From: UBA5266 sp964610025
Lineage (GTDB): Bacteria > Bacteroidota > Bacteroidia > Bacteroidales > WCHB1-69
NCBI GenBank assembly: GCA_964610025.1
Contig: CAZSTX010000012.1
Coordinates: 1 to 43,502, forward strand
Length of the DNA stretch: 43,502 nt
Direction of reading: 5' to 3'
Shown here: in pieces, positions 35,801-42,963 of the stretch
How the letters are laid out: every line of letters begins with the position of its first letter
Numbering within the stretch: the stretch's first letter is position 1
Translations under genes and position numbers: made by a program
Notes under the pieces: generated by a model
The model's input: only the letters and a program-made list of their open reading frames with translations
Database searches by the model: none
What the model was told of the DNA's origin: nothing

Positions 35801-37426
35801 ATTATTAACAATAAATTTACCTCCTTAGATAAAGATTTTTTACTTGAAACCGAAGGCAATTATAGAGTATTATCAAGCGTCTCTTTCTTACATTCATCTA
35901 TTTCATTTAAAGATAGTACTAAACAATGGTTAAGTGGCGTACCTGATGTAGATGGTTCTACTCCTTTAAATTGGATTCGTTCTGGTAAAACCAAAGATGG
36001 AGACTATTTTATGCGTCATGTCGATGGGTATAGTTGGGACCATTCTAATGCAAGGTTAGAAGACTATTATACACCTATAAGTTCAGGTGATAGTCGACTA
36101 AAGACTGGGGTGCAAGTTAGTAACGGAATTTACTGCTGGTACGATGGAGAAGAAAATTTTGAAAAGATGGTTAATCGTACATGGGCACCGTATCCTTTAG
36201 CGTCTCCTTATGATGATGGTCCACAATTTGGATTCGAATCAATAGAAAACCTGTCTTATATCCCTCTAGAAGAAGCTAATAATCTACGCATAGGAGAAGC
36301 TCAACATGTTGTAAGTATGACACATCTTTACAGTGTTAATATTGTTTTAACTCCCGATAAATCAAAATGGTCAAGATGCCCAGTAGTAGAAATATGCGGA
36401 GACAGTACATTAACTATTGGCAATGCCATCAGACATTATATAAGAAAATCGCCTTCTATTGATAAAAACGGCATCCCTTATGGTTCTCTAGGCTGTAATA
36501 ATGCAGAAGCATCACTAATAGCTACACAAGGAATGGGATGGTTTCCCGGATATGCTATCTGTATTGAAACAGGTGAACGTCTCAATATAATGTATGGAGA
36601 AGACTCATGGTTAAGTAAAGAAAATGGAATAGATATGGTTTTTAATCCAACATCGCATTTGGTTAACGAAGCTGGAGAATTTGTTTTTGGTGGAAAACAT
36701 TATATATATGTATTTGGACACCAAGATATATATACTCAAAATACAGCTACAGGTGCAGCTGTATTAACTAGTGAAGCATTTACATCTCCCTCTTATGATG
36801 AAGGAAAATGGGCTTTTGATTTGTTAACTCAATCTGAAAAGCAAACCAACTCAACATTACGTATTAGAGATAAAGCCATGCTTTACAAAAATATTATGTG
36901 GACTTCTATACCCATACATAATCCAGCATATAATTGGTTAGATAACGAAGCAACAATAAAACTTCGCGTTTCACGACCTTATCAAAAATGGACTTCAACA
37001 ATAGGCACAAGTGTTACCAATCCTATTAATAACAATTTGCCTTGGTATAAATTTTCTACCAAATCGATGGAAACGTTAAGAAATGTAGTTGATAGTGCCA
37101 TTTCTGCTATGGATTTAATAAATGTTGTTCCCAATCCTTATTATGCACGTTCTGCATACGAAAAAGACCAATTAGATACACGTGTTAAATTCATCAATTT
37201 ACCTCATTCGTGTGTCATTCGTATCTATACACTAAATGGAGTATTGATTCGCACACTAAAGAAAGACAATGCAGAAACTTATGTAGAATGGGATATAAAA
37301 AATGAAGCAGATATTCCAATTGCAGGTGGAGTTTATTTAATTCATATAACCGATACTAAAACCAAATTAACAAAAACGTTAAAATGGTTTGGTATTCAAA
37401 GACCTACAGACGTAAATGCCTTTTAA
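32852..37426 (+). CDS. Very large secreted protein with FlgD-like C-terminal domain, partner of the receptor and PorV-like barrel
   Basis: 1524 residues; I do not recognise a named family over most of its length. A signal peptide is seen after an alternative start, Met15 at 32894 (MNAKLWYIIALIVIIPITKA), which may be the true start. Near residue 204 a DADGDGTYSPENGD loop looks calcium-binding. The middle is rich in aromatic, Asp and Gly residues with strand-forming segments. Residues about 1420-1524 form a FlgD/T9SS-sorting-like Ig domain (VVPNPYYARSAYEKDQLDTR...WDIKNEADIPIAGGVYLIHI), but the chain ends in LKWFGIQRPTDVNAF rather than the usual Lys-rich sorting end. It lies 13 bp after the receptor stop and 38 bp before the PorV-like gene. 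Probably surface-exposed; catalytic function not evident. Confidence 0.75.
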   Translation: MNMISNNNMIKNINMNAKLWYIIALIVIIPITKAERFKGDPIRKVTSEATQKAAACLPATSSSELNVNNVRAYIETSGSMWFKEVARYVVPKSGSASSMFAAALWIGGLDITGQLKLAAIRFRQHGNDFWPGPLNLEGADIDQATCTYYDRHFIMEKKTALEHKLKWADPDYVMPNSIRDWPAHPFNYTGDKSGPSYYLAPFFDADGDGTYSPENGDYPYYDFDNELCPWTDENRARAAKGELPQTFETQKHISTGGIMADQVLKGDQTLWWVFNDKGAAHTESKGSPIGLEIRGQAFAFATNDELNNMTFYSYEIINRSSYELTETYFSQWVDPDLGYARDDYIGCDVQRGLGYCYNGTNVDGTGLITHYGENPPAVGVDFFQGPYLDPDGYDNPSFNGDGVYGPSMFGNCEIVTGAENLRQFTWDRTGEGDDTTAYVLVKAEAINGVNFGDGIIDNERYGMRRFVYHSNINQSDPTSDPSVAWEYYNMLRGIWKDNTKMRYGANGHRSRATGPECDFMFPGDSDPCNWGTDGVVPATSNWTDKDVNTPEDRRFMQSAGPFTLKKGAINYITVGIPWARATGSPWASVELLRIVDDKCQNLFESCFKVIDGPDAPDLVFREMDQRLICYITNTQGSSNYKETPEDYIELDYSIPAFRVKQIVNTSIDTMAIIIRDTTYTNPSDSSIFTVDYRDSTVYIETAETVDDTTHYDRYYRFEGYQIFQLANETVTADQVNDITKAVLVYQCDIKNGVSQIINYEYNATVATEVPVEKVDGTDKGINHSFIITSDQFSSGSPLVNYKKYYYLAIAYAHNEYAKYETSSDNPDGLFGQKSPYLAGNKNIKVYTVIPHKNIMEENGTQIQATYGMQPPITQYEGQGNGGNILDLKQVTLDEILANGRADSLQFEANRGPIAVKVIDPLKVKGYDYTLKFYNPNGDSIVSDSTRWMLIYTNSDNIIDTVFSETSIINNHEQLLLDLGISINIINNKFTSLDKDFLLETEGNYRVLSSVSFLHSSISFKDSTKQWLSGVPDVDGSTPLNWIRSGKTKDGDYFMRHVDGYSWDHSNARLEDYYTPISSGDSRLKTGVQVSNGIYCWYDGEENFEKMVNRTWAPYPLASPYDDGPQFGFESIENLSYIPLEEANNLRIGEAQHVVSMTHLYSVNIVLTPDKSKWSRCPVVEICGDSTLTIGNAIRHYIRKSPSIDKNGIPYGSLGCNNAEASLIATQGMGWFPGYAICIETGERLNIMYGEDSWLSKENGIDMVFNPTSHLVNEAGEFVFGGKHYIYVFGHQDIYTQNTATGAAVLTSEAFTSPSYDEGKWAFDLLTQSEKQTNSTLRIRDKAMLYKNIMWTSIPIHNPAYNWLDNEATIKLRVSRPYQKWTSTIGTSVTNPINNNLPWYKFSTKSMETLRNVVDSAISAMDLINVVPNPYYARSAYEKDQLDTRVKFINLPHSCVIRIYTLNGVLIRTLKKDNAETYVEWDIKNEADIPIAGGVYLIHITDTKTKLTKTLKWFGIQRPTDVNAF

Positions 37427-37464
37427 TTAATCAAGAATATATTACAAAATAAAAAATTAATAAT

Positions 37465-38586
37465 ATGAAAAGTATATATAAAGCATTATTGAAAGTATCA
37501 ATATTAGCAGTGTTAATATTCACTTTCCAATTTAATTTTGCAGGAAATAAAGATCGCTCAGGTCAAGCCGCTGCTCAGCACTTATTAATAAGCCCTTGGA
37601 GTGCTAGCAATGGCTGGGGAACTGTCGGGATATCGTCTATAAAAGGAGTAGAAGCAACCTTTTCAAATGTAGCAGGAATGGCATTTACACGAAAAACTGA
37701 AATAGGATATACCAATACATTGTATTGCTATGGTTCTACCACCAATATCAACGCTCTTGGCATCGTACAATCTTTAGGTGAAGATAGAGGAAACTTAGGA
37801 TTGTCAGTAATGATTATGAATTTAGGAGATATTATGACCACTACTGTTAATAATCCTGAAGGTGGTTTAGGAACATTTTCTCCCATGCTCATGAACTTAG
37901 GCTTATCGTATGCTAAATCTTTTTCATCAGCTATTCATGCAGGGGCAACAGTAAAATTAATAAGCGAAACGACTTCTGATATTACTGCTATTGGATTTGC
38001 AATTGATGCTGGCATACAATATATAACTGGAAAATATGACCAATTTCAGATTGGTGTTGCTTTAAAAAACATTGGACTTCCTATGGCATACAAAGGCGAT
38101 GGATTAGACTTTAGAGGTTATGCCGAAGGCTCCACCCTACTCCAAACTTTTTCCAACCGTTCGCAATCGTATGAAATGCCTGCCTTGCTTTCATTGGGTT
38201 TATCATACGACTTTTTATTAGGAGGAGTATCCAATTTAAGCTCTTCAACATCAAATTTAGAAGATGATATAATGCTTAATAGAGAAACTGCAAAACACCG
38301 TATAACATTAGCAGGTGCATTTATTTCTAACGCATACTCAAAAGATCAATTTATTGTTGGACTTGAATATAGTCTGATGAATTTATTTCAAATAAGAGGT
38401 GGCTATACAATCGAACCTGGTATGTGGACAAATAATACTAGCATTTATTTAGGACCTTCATGTGGCACTTCCTTACTCATACCTTTAAGCAAAAAGACAA
38501 AATCTCGTATTGCTATCGATTATGCTTATCGTTTTACTGAACAATGGAAAGGAAGCCATTCTATAGGCGCAAGAATTATATTATAA
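37465..38586 (+). CDS. PorV/PorQ family outer-membrane barrel protein
   Basis: 373 residues. The signal peptide MKSIYKALLKVSILAVLIFT...FNFA is followed by an opening typical of PorV/PorQ (UPF0164, FadL-like) proteins: QHLLISPWSASNGWGTVGISSIKGVEATFSNVAGMAF. Alternating strands follow (GNLGLSVMIMNLGDI, FQIGVALKNIGLPMAYKG, GGYTIEPGM), ending in HSIGARIIL. PorV binds T9SS sorting domains and shuttles cargo from the translocon to the attachment machinery. A paralogue encoded right after a large secreted protein may serve that protein specifically. It could instead be the genome's only PorV, though its linkage to a receptor/cargo operon argues for a specialised copy. A palindrome lies 59 bp after its stop. 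Confidence 0.8.
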   Translation: MKSIYKALLKVSILAVLIFTFQFNFAGNKDRSGQAAAQHLLISPWSASNGWGTVGISSIKGVEATFSNVAGMAFTRKTEIGYTNTLYCYGSTTNINALGIVQSLGEDRGNLGLSVMIMNLGDIMTTTVNNPEGGLGTFSPMLMNLGLSYAKSFSSAIHAGATVKLISETTSDITAIGFAIDAGIQYITGKYDQFQIGVALKNIGLPMAYKGDGLDFRGYAEGSTLLQTFSNRSQSYEMPALLSLGLSYDFLLGGVSNLSSSTSNLEDDIMLNRETAKHRITLAGAFISNAYSKDQFIVGLEYSLMNLFQIRGGYTIEPGMWTNNTSIYLGPSCGTSLLIPLSKKTKSRIAIDYAYRFTEQWKGSHSIGARIIL

Positions 38587-38644
38587 ATTAATAACAACAG
38601 CCTTTTAAGTAAAAAAAGGAAAATAATTATTTTAGAATCACATG

Positions 38645-38671
38645 ATAGAGATGCTTTAAAAGTATCTCTAT
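38645..38671 (+). terminator. 27-bp palindrome between the PorV-like gene and greA
   Basis: ATAGAGAT (38645-38652) pairs perfectly with ATCTCTAT (38664-38671), and the inner bases GCTTT/AAAGT extend the stem. It ends 20 bp before the chosen greA ATG. The following TGTTTAATT is a poor T-tract, so it may be a weak terminator for the upstream operon, a regulator-binding palindrome, or both. Confidence 0.5.
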
Positions 38672-38691
38672 TGTTTAATTATCAAATAGAT

Positions 38692-39165
38692 ATGAAAAAC
38701 ATTAAATACTATACTGAAGAAGGACTTAAAGCATTAAAAGATGAATTAGATCAATTAATGTATGTAGAACGCAAAAAAATATCTCAACAAATTGCAGAAG
38801 CAAGAGATAAAGGAGATTTATCAGAAAACGTAGAATATGAAGCAGCAAAAGAACAACAAGGATTGCTTGAAATAAAAATAACAAAACTACAAGAGTTAGT
38901 TTATAATGCACGCATTTTAGATGAATCGAAAATTGATACATCTAAAGTCTTATTGTTCTCTTCTGTAAAAGTAAAAAATAAAAATATAAACAAAGAAATA
39001 ACATATACTATAGTTCCTGATACAGAATCAGATATTAAAACCTTGAAAATTTCGGTCTCATCTCCTATAGCCAAAGGACTCTTAGGAAAAAAAATAGGCG
39101 ATGAAGTTGAAATTACAGTGCCAGCAGGAAAAATTATTCTAGAAATATTAGATATATCACGTTAA
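38692..39165 (+). CDS. greA: Transcription elongation factor GreA
   Basis: 157 residues from the chosen start. The N-terminal coiled coil enters the RNA polymerase secondary channel and stimulates cleavage of backtracked RNA. The hairpin tip carries the acidic pair in AEARDKGDLSENVEYEAAKEQQ, the GreA/GreB signature. The C-terminal domain ends GLLGKKIGDEVEITVPAGKIILEILDI. An in-frame ATG 21 bp upstream (38671) overlaps the palindrome and adds residues absent from relatives, so 38692 (MKNIKYYTEEG) is preferred. The HIT gene starts 4 bp after its stop, a pairing I recall from other Bacteroidales. Confidence 0.93.
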   Translation: MKNIKYYTEEGLKALKDELDQLMYVERKKISQQIAEARDKGDLSENVEYEAAKEQQGLLEIKITKLQELVYNARILDESKIDTSKVLLFSSVKVKNKNINKEITYTIVPDTESDIKTLKISVSSPIAKGLLGKKIGDEVEITVPAGKIILEILDISR

Positions 39166-39169
39166 CATT

Positions 39170-39565
39170 ATGGGTCCCATTTTTTCTAAAATCATTAAAG
39201 GTGAAATTCCATGCTATAAAATAGCAGAAGACAAGCATTATTTTGCTTTTTTAGATATCAATCCTCTTGCAGAAGGGCATACATTAGTAATACCTAAAAA
39301 TCCGATAGATTACATATTTGATTTAAAAGACGAAGAAATAGCAGGTCTATTTGTTTTTGCTAAAAAAATAGCATTAGCAATCAAAGAACAATTTCCATGC
39401 GAAAAAGTGGGAATGGCAGTAGTTGGATTAGAAGTTCCTCATGCTCATATACATTTAATTCCTATAAATGGAATTTACGATATAGATTTCAAAAAAGAAA
39501 AACTAAAACTAACACCTGAAAGATTTCAAGAAATAGCCAATCTTATAGCATCAAGTATCAAGTAA
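39170..39565 (+). CDS. HIT family nucleotide-binding protein
   Basis: 131 residues with the histidine triad motif HAHIHLIP near residue 91, which forms the active site for hydrolysis of nucleotide phosphoramidates or dinucleoside polyphosphates. The family opening FSKIIKGEIPCYKIAEDKHYFAFLDINPLAEGHTLVIPK is typical of Hint/HinT-like proteins. Cytosolic. The start lies 4 bp after greA, so it is probably co-translated. Physiological substrate not known. Confidence 0.92.
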   Translation: MGPIFSKIIKGEIPCYKIAEDKHYFAFLDINPLAEGHTLVIPKNPIDYIFDLKDEEIAGLFVFAKKIALAIKEQFPCEKVGMAVVGLEVPHAHIHLIPINGIYDIDFKKEKLKLTPERFQEIANLIASSIK

Positions 39566-39587
39566 CAACACTTTAAAAAATAATAAA

Positions 39588-40607
39588 ATGTCTAAATTAG
39601 CTGTAGTTATTCTCAATTGGAACGGAAGTAAACTATTGCAAAAATACATTCCTTCAGTTGTTGAATACACATCTAATAGGTCCAACATATATGTAATTGA
39701 CAACGCCTCAACCGATAATTCAATTGACTTTTTAAAAACAAACTACCCTCAAATAAAAATCATTATCAATAATGAAAATTATGGGTTTGCAAAAGGGTAT
39801 AATGAAGGGTTAAAACATATTGAAGCAGAATATTATTGTCTGTTAAATTCAGATGTTGAAGTTACTGAAAATTGGGATATATCCATTCTTTCTTTTATGG
39901 AAAACAACAAAGATGTAGCCGTTTGTCAACCCAAATTACTATCTTATACTCAAAAAGATAAATTTGAATATGCAGGAGCAGCAGGCGGTTTTATAGATAA
40001 ATACGGTTATCCATTTTGTCGTGGAAGATTGTTTACAACAATAGAAAAAGATGAAGGACAATATAATAACAGTGAAATATTTTGGGCAACAGGAGCTTGT
40101 ATGTTTGTACGCGCTGCTATTTATCATGATTTAGGCGGATTAGACGATGATTTCTTTACACATATGGAAGAAATTGATTTTTGTTGGAGAGTAAAAAACA
40201 ATGGATACAAAATTATGTGCTGTGCTGATGCACACGTATTCCATTATGGAGGAGCTACACTAACGATGAGTTCACCAAGAAAAACATTTTACAACTTCCG
40301 CAACAATTTAATAATGTTATATAAAAATTTACCAAAAAAACGTTTAGTCCCTGTATTTATCATGCGTTTTATTTATGACTTTATTGCTGCATTTCGTTTT
40401 CTTTTAGATAGTGGATTTCTCAATTTTACAGCCGTTTTCAAAGCACATTTATCTTTCTATAAATCATTAGCATATAATAAAGAAAGACGAAAAAAAACAA
40501 AACACACTCATGCTATTAGTTGCATATATAAAAAAGATATTATAATGCAATATTTCTTTTTTAAAAAGAAAAAATTTACTGATTTAGATATCAATGATTT
40601 TACTTAA
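39588..40607 (+). CDS. Family 2 glycosyltransferase, rhamnosyltransferase-like
   Basis: A 339-residue GT-A fold enzyme. Motifs: VVILNWNG (5-12), VIDNASTDNS, NYGFAKGYNEGL, the DxD-type metal/nucleotide site LLNSDVEV, TGACMFVRA, and the acceptor-side MEEIDFCWRVKNNGYKI. The C-terminal region (about 225-300) includes amphipathic and hydrophobic helices (IMRFIYDFIAAFRFLL) that may attach it to the inner membrane. Such enzymes transfer a sugar from a nucleotide donor to a lipid-linked glycan. It is 22 bp after the HIT gene and 32 bp before recR, away from any visible polysaccharide cluster. Donor and acceptor unknown. Confidence 0.88.
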   Translation: MSKLAVVILNWNGSKLLQKYIPSVVEYTSNRSNIYVIDNASTDNSIDFLKTNYPQIKIIINNENYGFAKGYNEGLKHIEAEYYCLLNSDVEVTENWDISILSFMENNKDVAVCQPKLLSYTQKDKFEYAGAAGGFIDKYGYPFCRGRLFTTIEKDEGQYNNSEIFWATGACMFVRAAIYHDLGGLDDDFFTHMEEIDFCWRVKNNGYKIMCCADAHVFHYGGATLTMSSPRKTFYNFRNNLIMLYKNLPKKRLVPVFIMRFIYDFIAAFRFLLDSGFLNFTAVFKAHLSFYKSLAYNKERRKKTKHTHAISCIYKKDIIMQYFFFKKKKFTDLDINDFT

Positions 40608-40639
40608 TAACTTCTTATAATCAAAGATAATTTTTTATA

Positions 40640-41269
40640 ATGCAAGAATATTCATCTAAATTACTTGAAAATACAATTAATCAGTTCGCAAAATTACCTG
40701 GTATAGGAAAACGAACAGCTGTAAAATTAGCTTTACATTTACTCAATCAACCAATAGAAGAAGTAGATATATTTACAAATGCCATATCTGCTATGCGCCA
40801 CCATATTTTCTTTTGCAAAAACTGCCATAATATCTCTGACCAAGAAGAATGTAATATATGCCGTAATCCTTTCCGAAATCAATTTCAAATATGTATAGTA
40901 CAAGATATTAGAGATATTATAGCTATAGAAAACACAAAAGTTCATAAAGGAATATATCATGTTTTAGGCGGTATTATCTCTCCCATAAATGGCGTCGGAC
41001 CAAAAGATATTTTTATTGATACACTATTTGAAAAAATAAAAAAAGGAAATATAACTGAAATCATTTTAGCTTTACCCACAACAACCGAAGGAGATACAAC
41101 GGCATACTACATTTATAAACATATAAAATCTATTGCCGATACTGTAAAAATTACAACCATAGCACGTGGACTATCTGTTGGAGACGAAATAGAATATGCA
41201 GACGAAATAACCTTAGGAAGGTCATTTATCAATCGCGTCGATTTTGAATCATCTATATTAAAAAAATAA
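40640..41269 (+). CDS. recR: Recombination mediator protein RecR
   Basis: 209 residues with all parts of RecR: helix-hairpin-helix near the N-terminus (FAKLPGIGKRTAVKLALHLL), a four-cysteine zinc finger (CKNC...CNIC), a Toprim domain (ICIVQDIRDIIAIENT and GIISPINGVGPKD), and the Walker B-like C-terminal end (ARGLSVGDEIEYADEITLGRSFINR). RecR works with RecO/RecF to load RecA on gapped DNA. Length and residues are normal. It is followed 6 bp later by the membrane protein gene. Confidence 0.95.
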   Translation: MQEYSSKLLENTINQFAKLPGIGKRTAVKLALHLLNQPIEEVDIFTNAISAMRHHIFFCKNCHNISDQEECNICRNPFRNQFQICIVQDIRDIIAIENTKVHKGIYHVLGGIISPINGVGPKDIFIDTLFEKIKKGNITEIILALPTTTEGDTTAYYIYKHIKSIADTVKITTIARGLSVGDEIEYADEITLGRSFINRVDFESSILKK

Positions 41270-41275
41270 CTTCTT

Positions 41276-42349
41276 ATGCTATTACACGATATAATAGAAG
41301 TTGTTAAGCAAACCGTCATGATTACATTTCTCGTAGTAATGATGATGATGATAATCGAATTTATTCGTGTAAATACACATGGGAAGTGGGAAAAAAAAAT
41401 AAAAAATAAAAAAATTACACAAATATTAATGGCAGCAACTATTGGACTAATACCAGGCTGCATTGGTGGTTTTACTGTTGTGTCTTTATTTACCCATCGC
41501 ATAGTAGGCGTAGGAGCTTTGCTTGCTGCACTATTGACTTCTTTCGGCGATGAAGCATTGGTCTTGTATTCTCTCAACCCGCTTAATGCGGCAAAACTTT
41601 CATTCACACTTTTTTCTATTGCTATTTTTTTTGGATTCATCGTAGAATACCTTCCTTTTGCCAATCGTTTGTTGAAAATAAACACTAATCATGTTCATAC
41701 TCAGAACGAATGTTGTAGTAAAAAAACAGAAGACACTACTATTGATAAGCGATATATTTGGAAGCGTTTATTACTAATAGGACTTATTTTAACTTTTATA
41801 ATAGCTATTTTATTTCAAACATTTGAACATAAGCATTTTGAAGGACTATTTAATCATCAACAAGAAAAGAAAACAACAAATATTTCAGCAGAATATATAT
41901 TATTTTTATCTATTTCGTTTATTACTTTATTATTAGTATTGATTAGTAAATTAGAATTTATTGTCGTACATCTATGGAATCATATCATAAAAAACCATTT
42001 TCTTAAAATTTTTATTTGGACTTTTATTACACTATTATTCATCAATATAATATTGCAATACATTCCATTAGGAAACTTAAAATCTCACTCATTTGGACAA
42101 ATACTCTTATTACTCATAGCTATTTTAATCGGATGCATTCCTCAATCAGGACCGCATTTATTGTTTATCTTCCTATTTTTAGAAGGAATAATTCCATTTA
42201 GTATATTGCTATCCAATTCAATTGTGCAAGAAGGACATGGAGGATTACCACTTTTAGCCGAATCTCCATCTTATTTTATTAAAATCAAAGTTATTAAAAT
42301 TTTAATCGCTATTTTAATTGGATTATTTGGATTTTTAATAGGTTTTTAA
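41276..42349 (+). CDS. Putative 10-TM heavy-metal exporter (ArsP_2-like)
   Basis: A 357-residue integral membrane protein with about ten hydrophobic segments in two halves. Each half has a related loop: GLIPGCIGGFTVVSLFTHR (about 57-75) and GCIPQSGPHLLF (about 281-292). These, with LLTSFGDEALVLYSLNP, match my memory of the putative 10-TM heavy-metal exporter family. A central cytosolic loop carries HVHTQNECCSK, a plausible metal-binding patch. Substrate unknown; related families carry manganese or organoarsenicals. Its start 6 bp after recR suggests co-transcription. It is the last gene before the tRNA. Confidence 0.75.
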   Translation: MLLHDIIEVVKQTVMITFLVVMMMMIIEFIRVNTHGKWEKKIKNKKITQILMAATIGLIPGCIGGFTVVSLFTHRIVGVGALLAALLTSFGDEALVLYSLNPLNAAKLSFTLFSIAIFFGFIVEYLPFANRLLKINTNHVHTQNECCSKKTEDTTIDKRYIWKRLLLIGLILTFIIAILFQTFEHKHFEGLFNHQQEKKTTNISAEYILFLSISFITLLLVLISKLEFIVVHLWNHIIKNHFLKIFIWTFITLLFINIILQYIPLGNLKSHSFGQILLLLIAILIGCIPQSGPHLLFIFLFLEGIIPFSILLSNSIVQEGHGGLPLLAESPSYFIKIKVIKILIAILIGLFGFLIGF

Positions 42350-42453
42350 GACTATCTATCAATAAATCTCCCATAAATAATACTTCTAAAAATAAAAAAA
42401 TAAAAAAAAACAATAATCTTCTGTTTTTCAAAACTTTAAATTTTATTAGATAG

Positions 42454-42484
42454 TTGTATTTTAAAAAATAAACATATATTTTTG
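42454..42484 (+). promoter_or_regulatory. Promoter of the tRNA gene
   Basis: TTG (42454-42456), a 20-bp spacer, then TATTTTTG (42477-42484), a full match to the Bacteroidetes TTG / TAnnTTTG consensus. The tRNA begins 15 bp downstream of the box, as expected for a stable RNA promoter. Confidence 0.75.
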
Positions 42485-42498
42485 CATTTTTAAAAATT

Positions 42499-42572
42499 GG
42501 CGAGGTAGCTCAGATGGTTAGAGCGTCGGATTCATAACCCGGAGGTCACGAGTTCAATTCTCGTTCTCGCTA
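42499..42572 (+). tRNA. tRNA with anticodon CAT (Met, elongator-like)
   Basis: It folds as a cloverleaf: acceptor 42499-42505 with 42565-42571 (G-U pairs at both ends), D stem GCTC/GAGC, anticodon loop TTCATAA (531-537), T stem ACGAG/CTCGT with loop TTCAATT, discriminator A. The anticodon is CAT. The anticodon stem has an A-C mismatch beside the loop. The acceptor and D arm look like elongator tRNA-Met; a lysidine-modified tRNA-Ile cannot be fully excluded. CCA is not encoded. Confidence 0.92.
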
Positions 42573-42963
42573 CAACAATGATACAAAATGAGACTATTTC
42601 AAATATATACATTTGAATAGTTTATATAACGATAATTTAACCGCAAAACATTCAACCCAATAACTGTATCCCTTTTCTATTGTTAAAAAAAATAAGTGCA
42701 AATGTAAGAAACAAGACAACGGAATGGCACAAACAAGAGAACCACCAACTTTTTACATATCTTGACAAGTACTTAATACTAAAAAAACTTTATTTCAAAA
42801 AATGTTATAATATCAAAATATTTGTATAATTTTGCAGGTACAAAGAAACAAGAAAACATTAAAATTTTTTTGCTGTCCAATAAAACTCAATAACGACAAT
42901 TAATGTTTGTTTGGGTGCTGTATTTCAGCGTTTCTATTAGCATTTTAAATTTCCAAGCCCCCC
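42573..42963. other. Gene-free region between the tRNA and the IS relic, 391 bp
   Basis: No convincing gene is seen. It contains a hairpin just after the tRNA, promoter-like boxes TAATTTTG (42827-42834, plus) and TACATTTG (complement of 42699-42706), and from about 42863 a possible imperfect copy of the IS end (ATTAAAAT followed by a T run and GTC, compared with the complement of the right edge). The left boundary of the IS relic is probably near 42863-42885. Confidence 0.45.
42593..42621 (+). terminator. Hairpin downstream of the tRNA
   Basis: ACTATTTCAAAT (42593-42604) pairs with ATTTGAATAGT (42611-42621) with one bulged T and a 6-base loop, 20 bp after the tRNA. It is followed by a weak T-rich tail (TTATA). 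Likely the tRNA terminator. Confidence 0.5.

Noticed and set aside
29158..38586. Polysaccharide utilisation locus (SusC/SusD)
   Set aside because: The receptor is SusC-like, but the following genes encode no SusD lipoprotein, and no glycoside hydrolase or sensor gene is nearby.
38671..38691. Upstream in-frame start for GreA adding seven residues
   Set aside because: It overlaps the palindrome end, and the residues are absent from the normal GreA N-terminus; MKNIKYYTEEG is the usual beginning.
41113..41685. A 190-codon open frame on the minus strand
   Set aside because: It lies antisense to the recR end and the metal exporter gene, both with clear family motifs; the minus reading shows no family pattern.
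42499..42572. tRNA gene as the attachment site of an integrated element
   Set aside because: No repeated 3' tRNA end, integrase or phage/ICE gene was found in the window; only an IS4 relic lies downstream.
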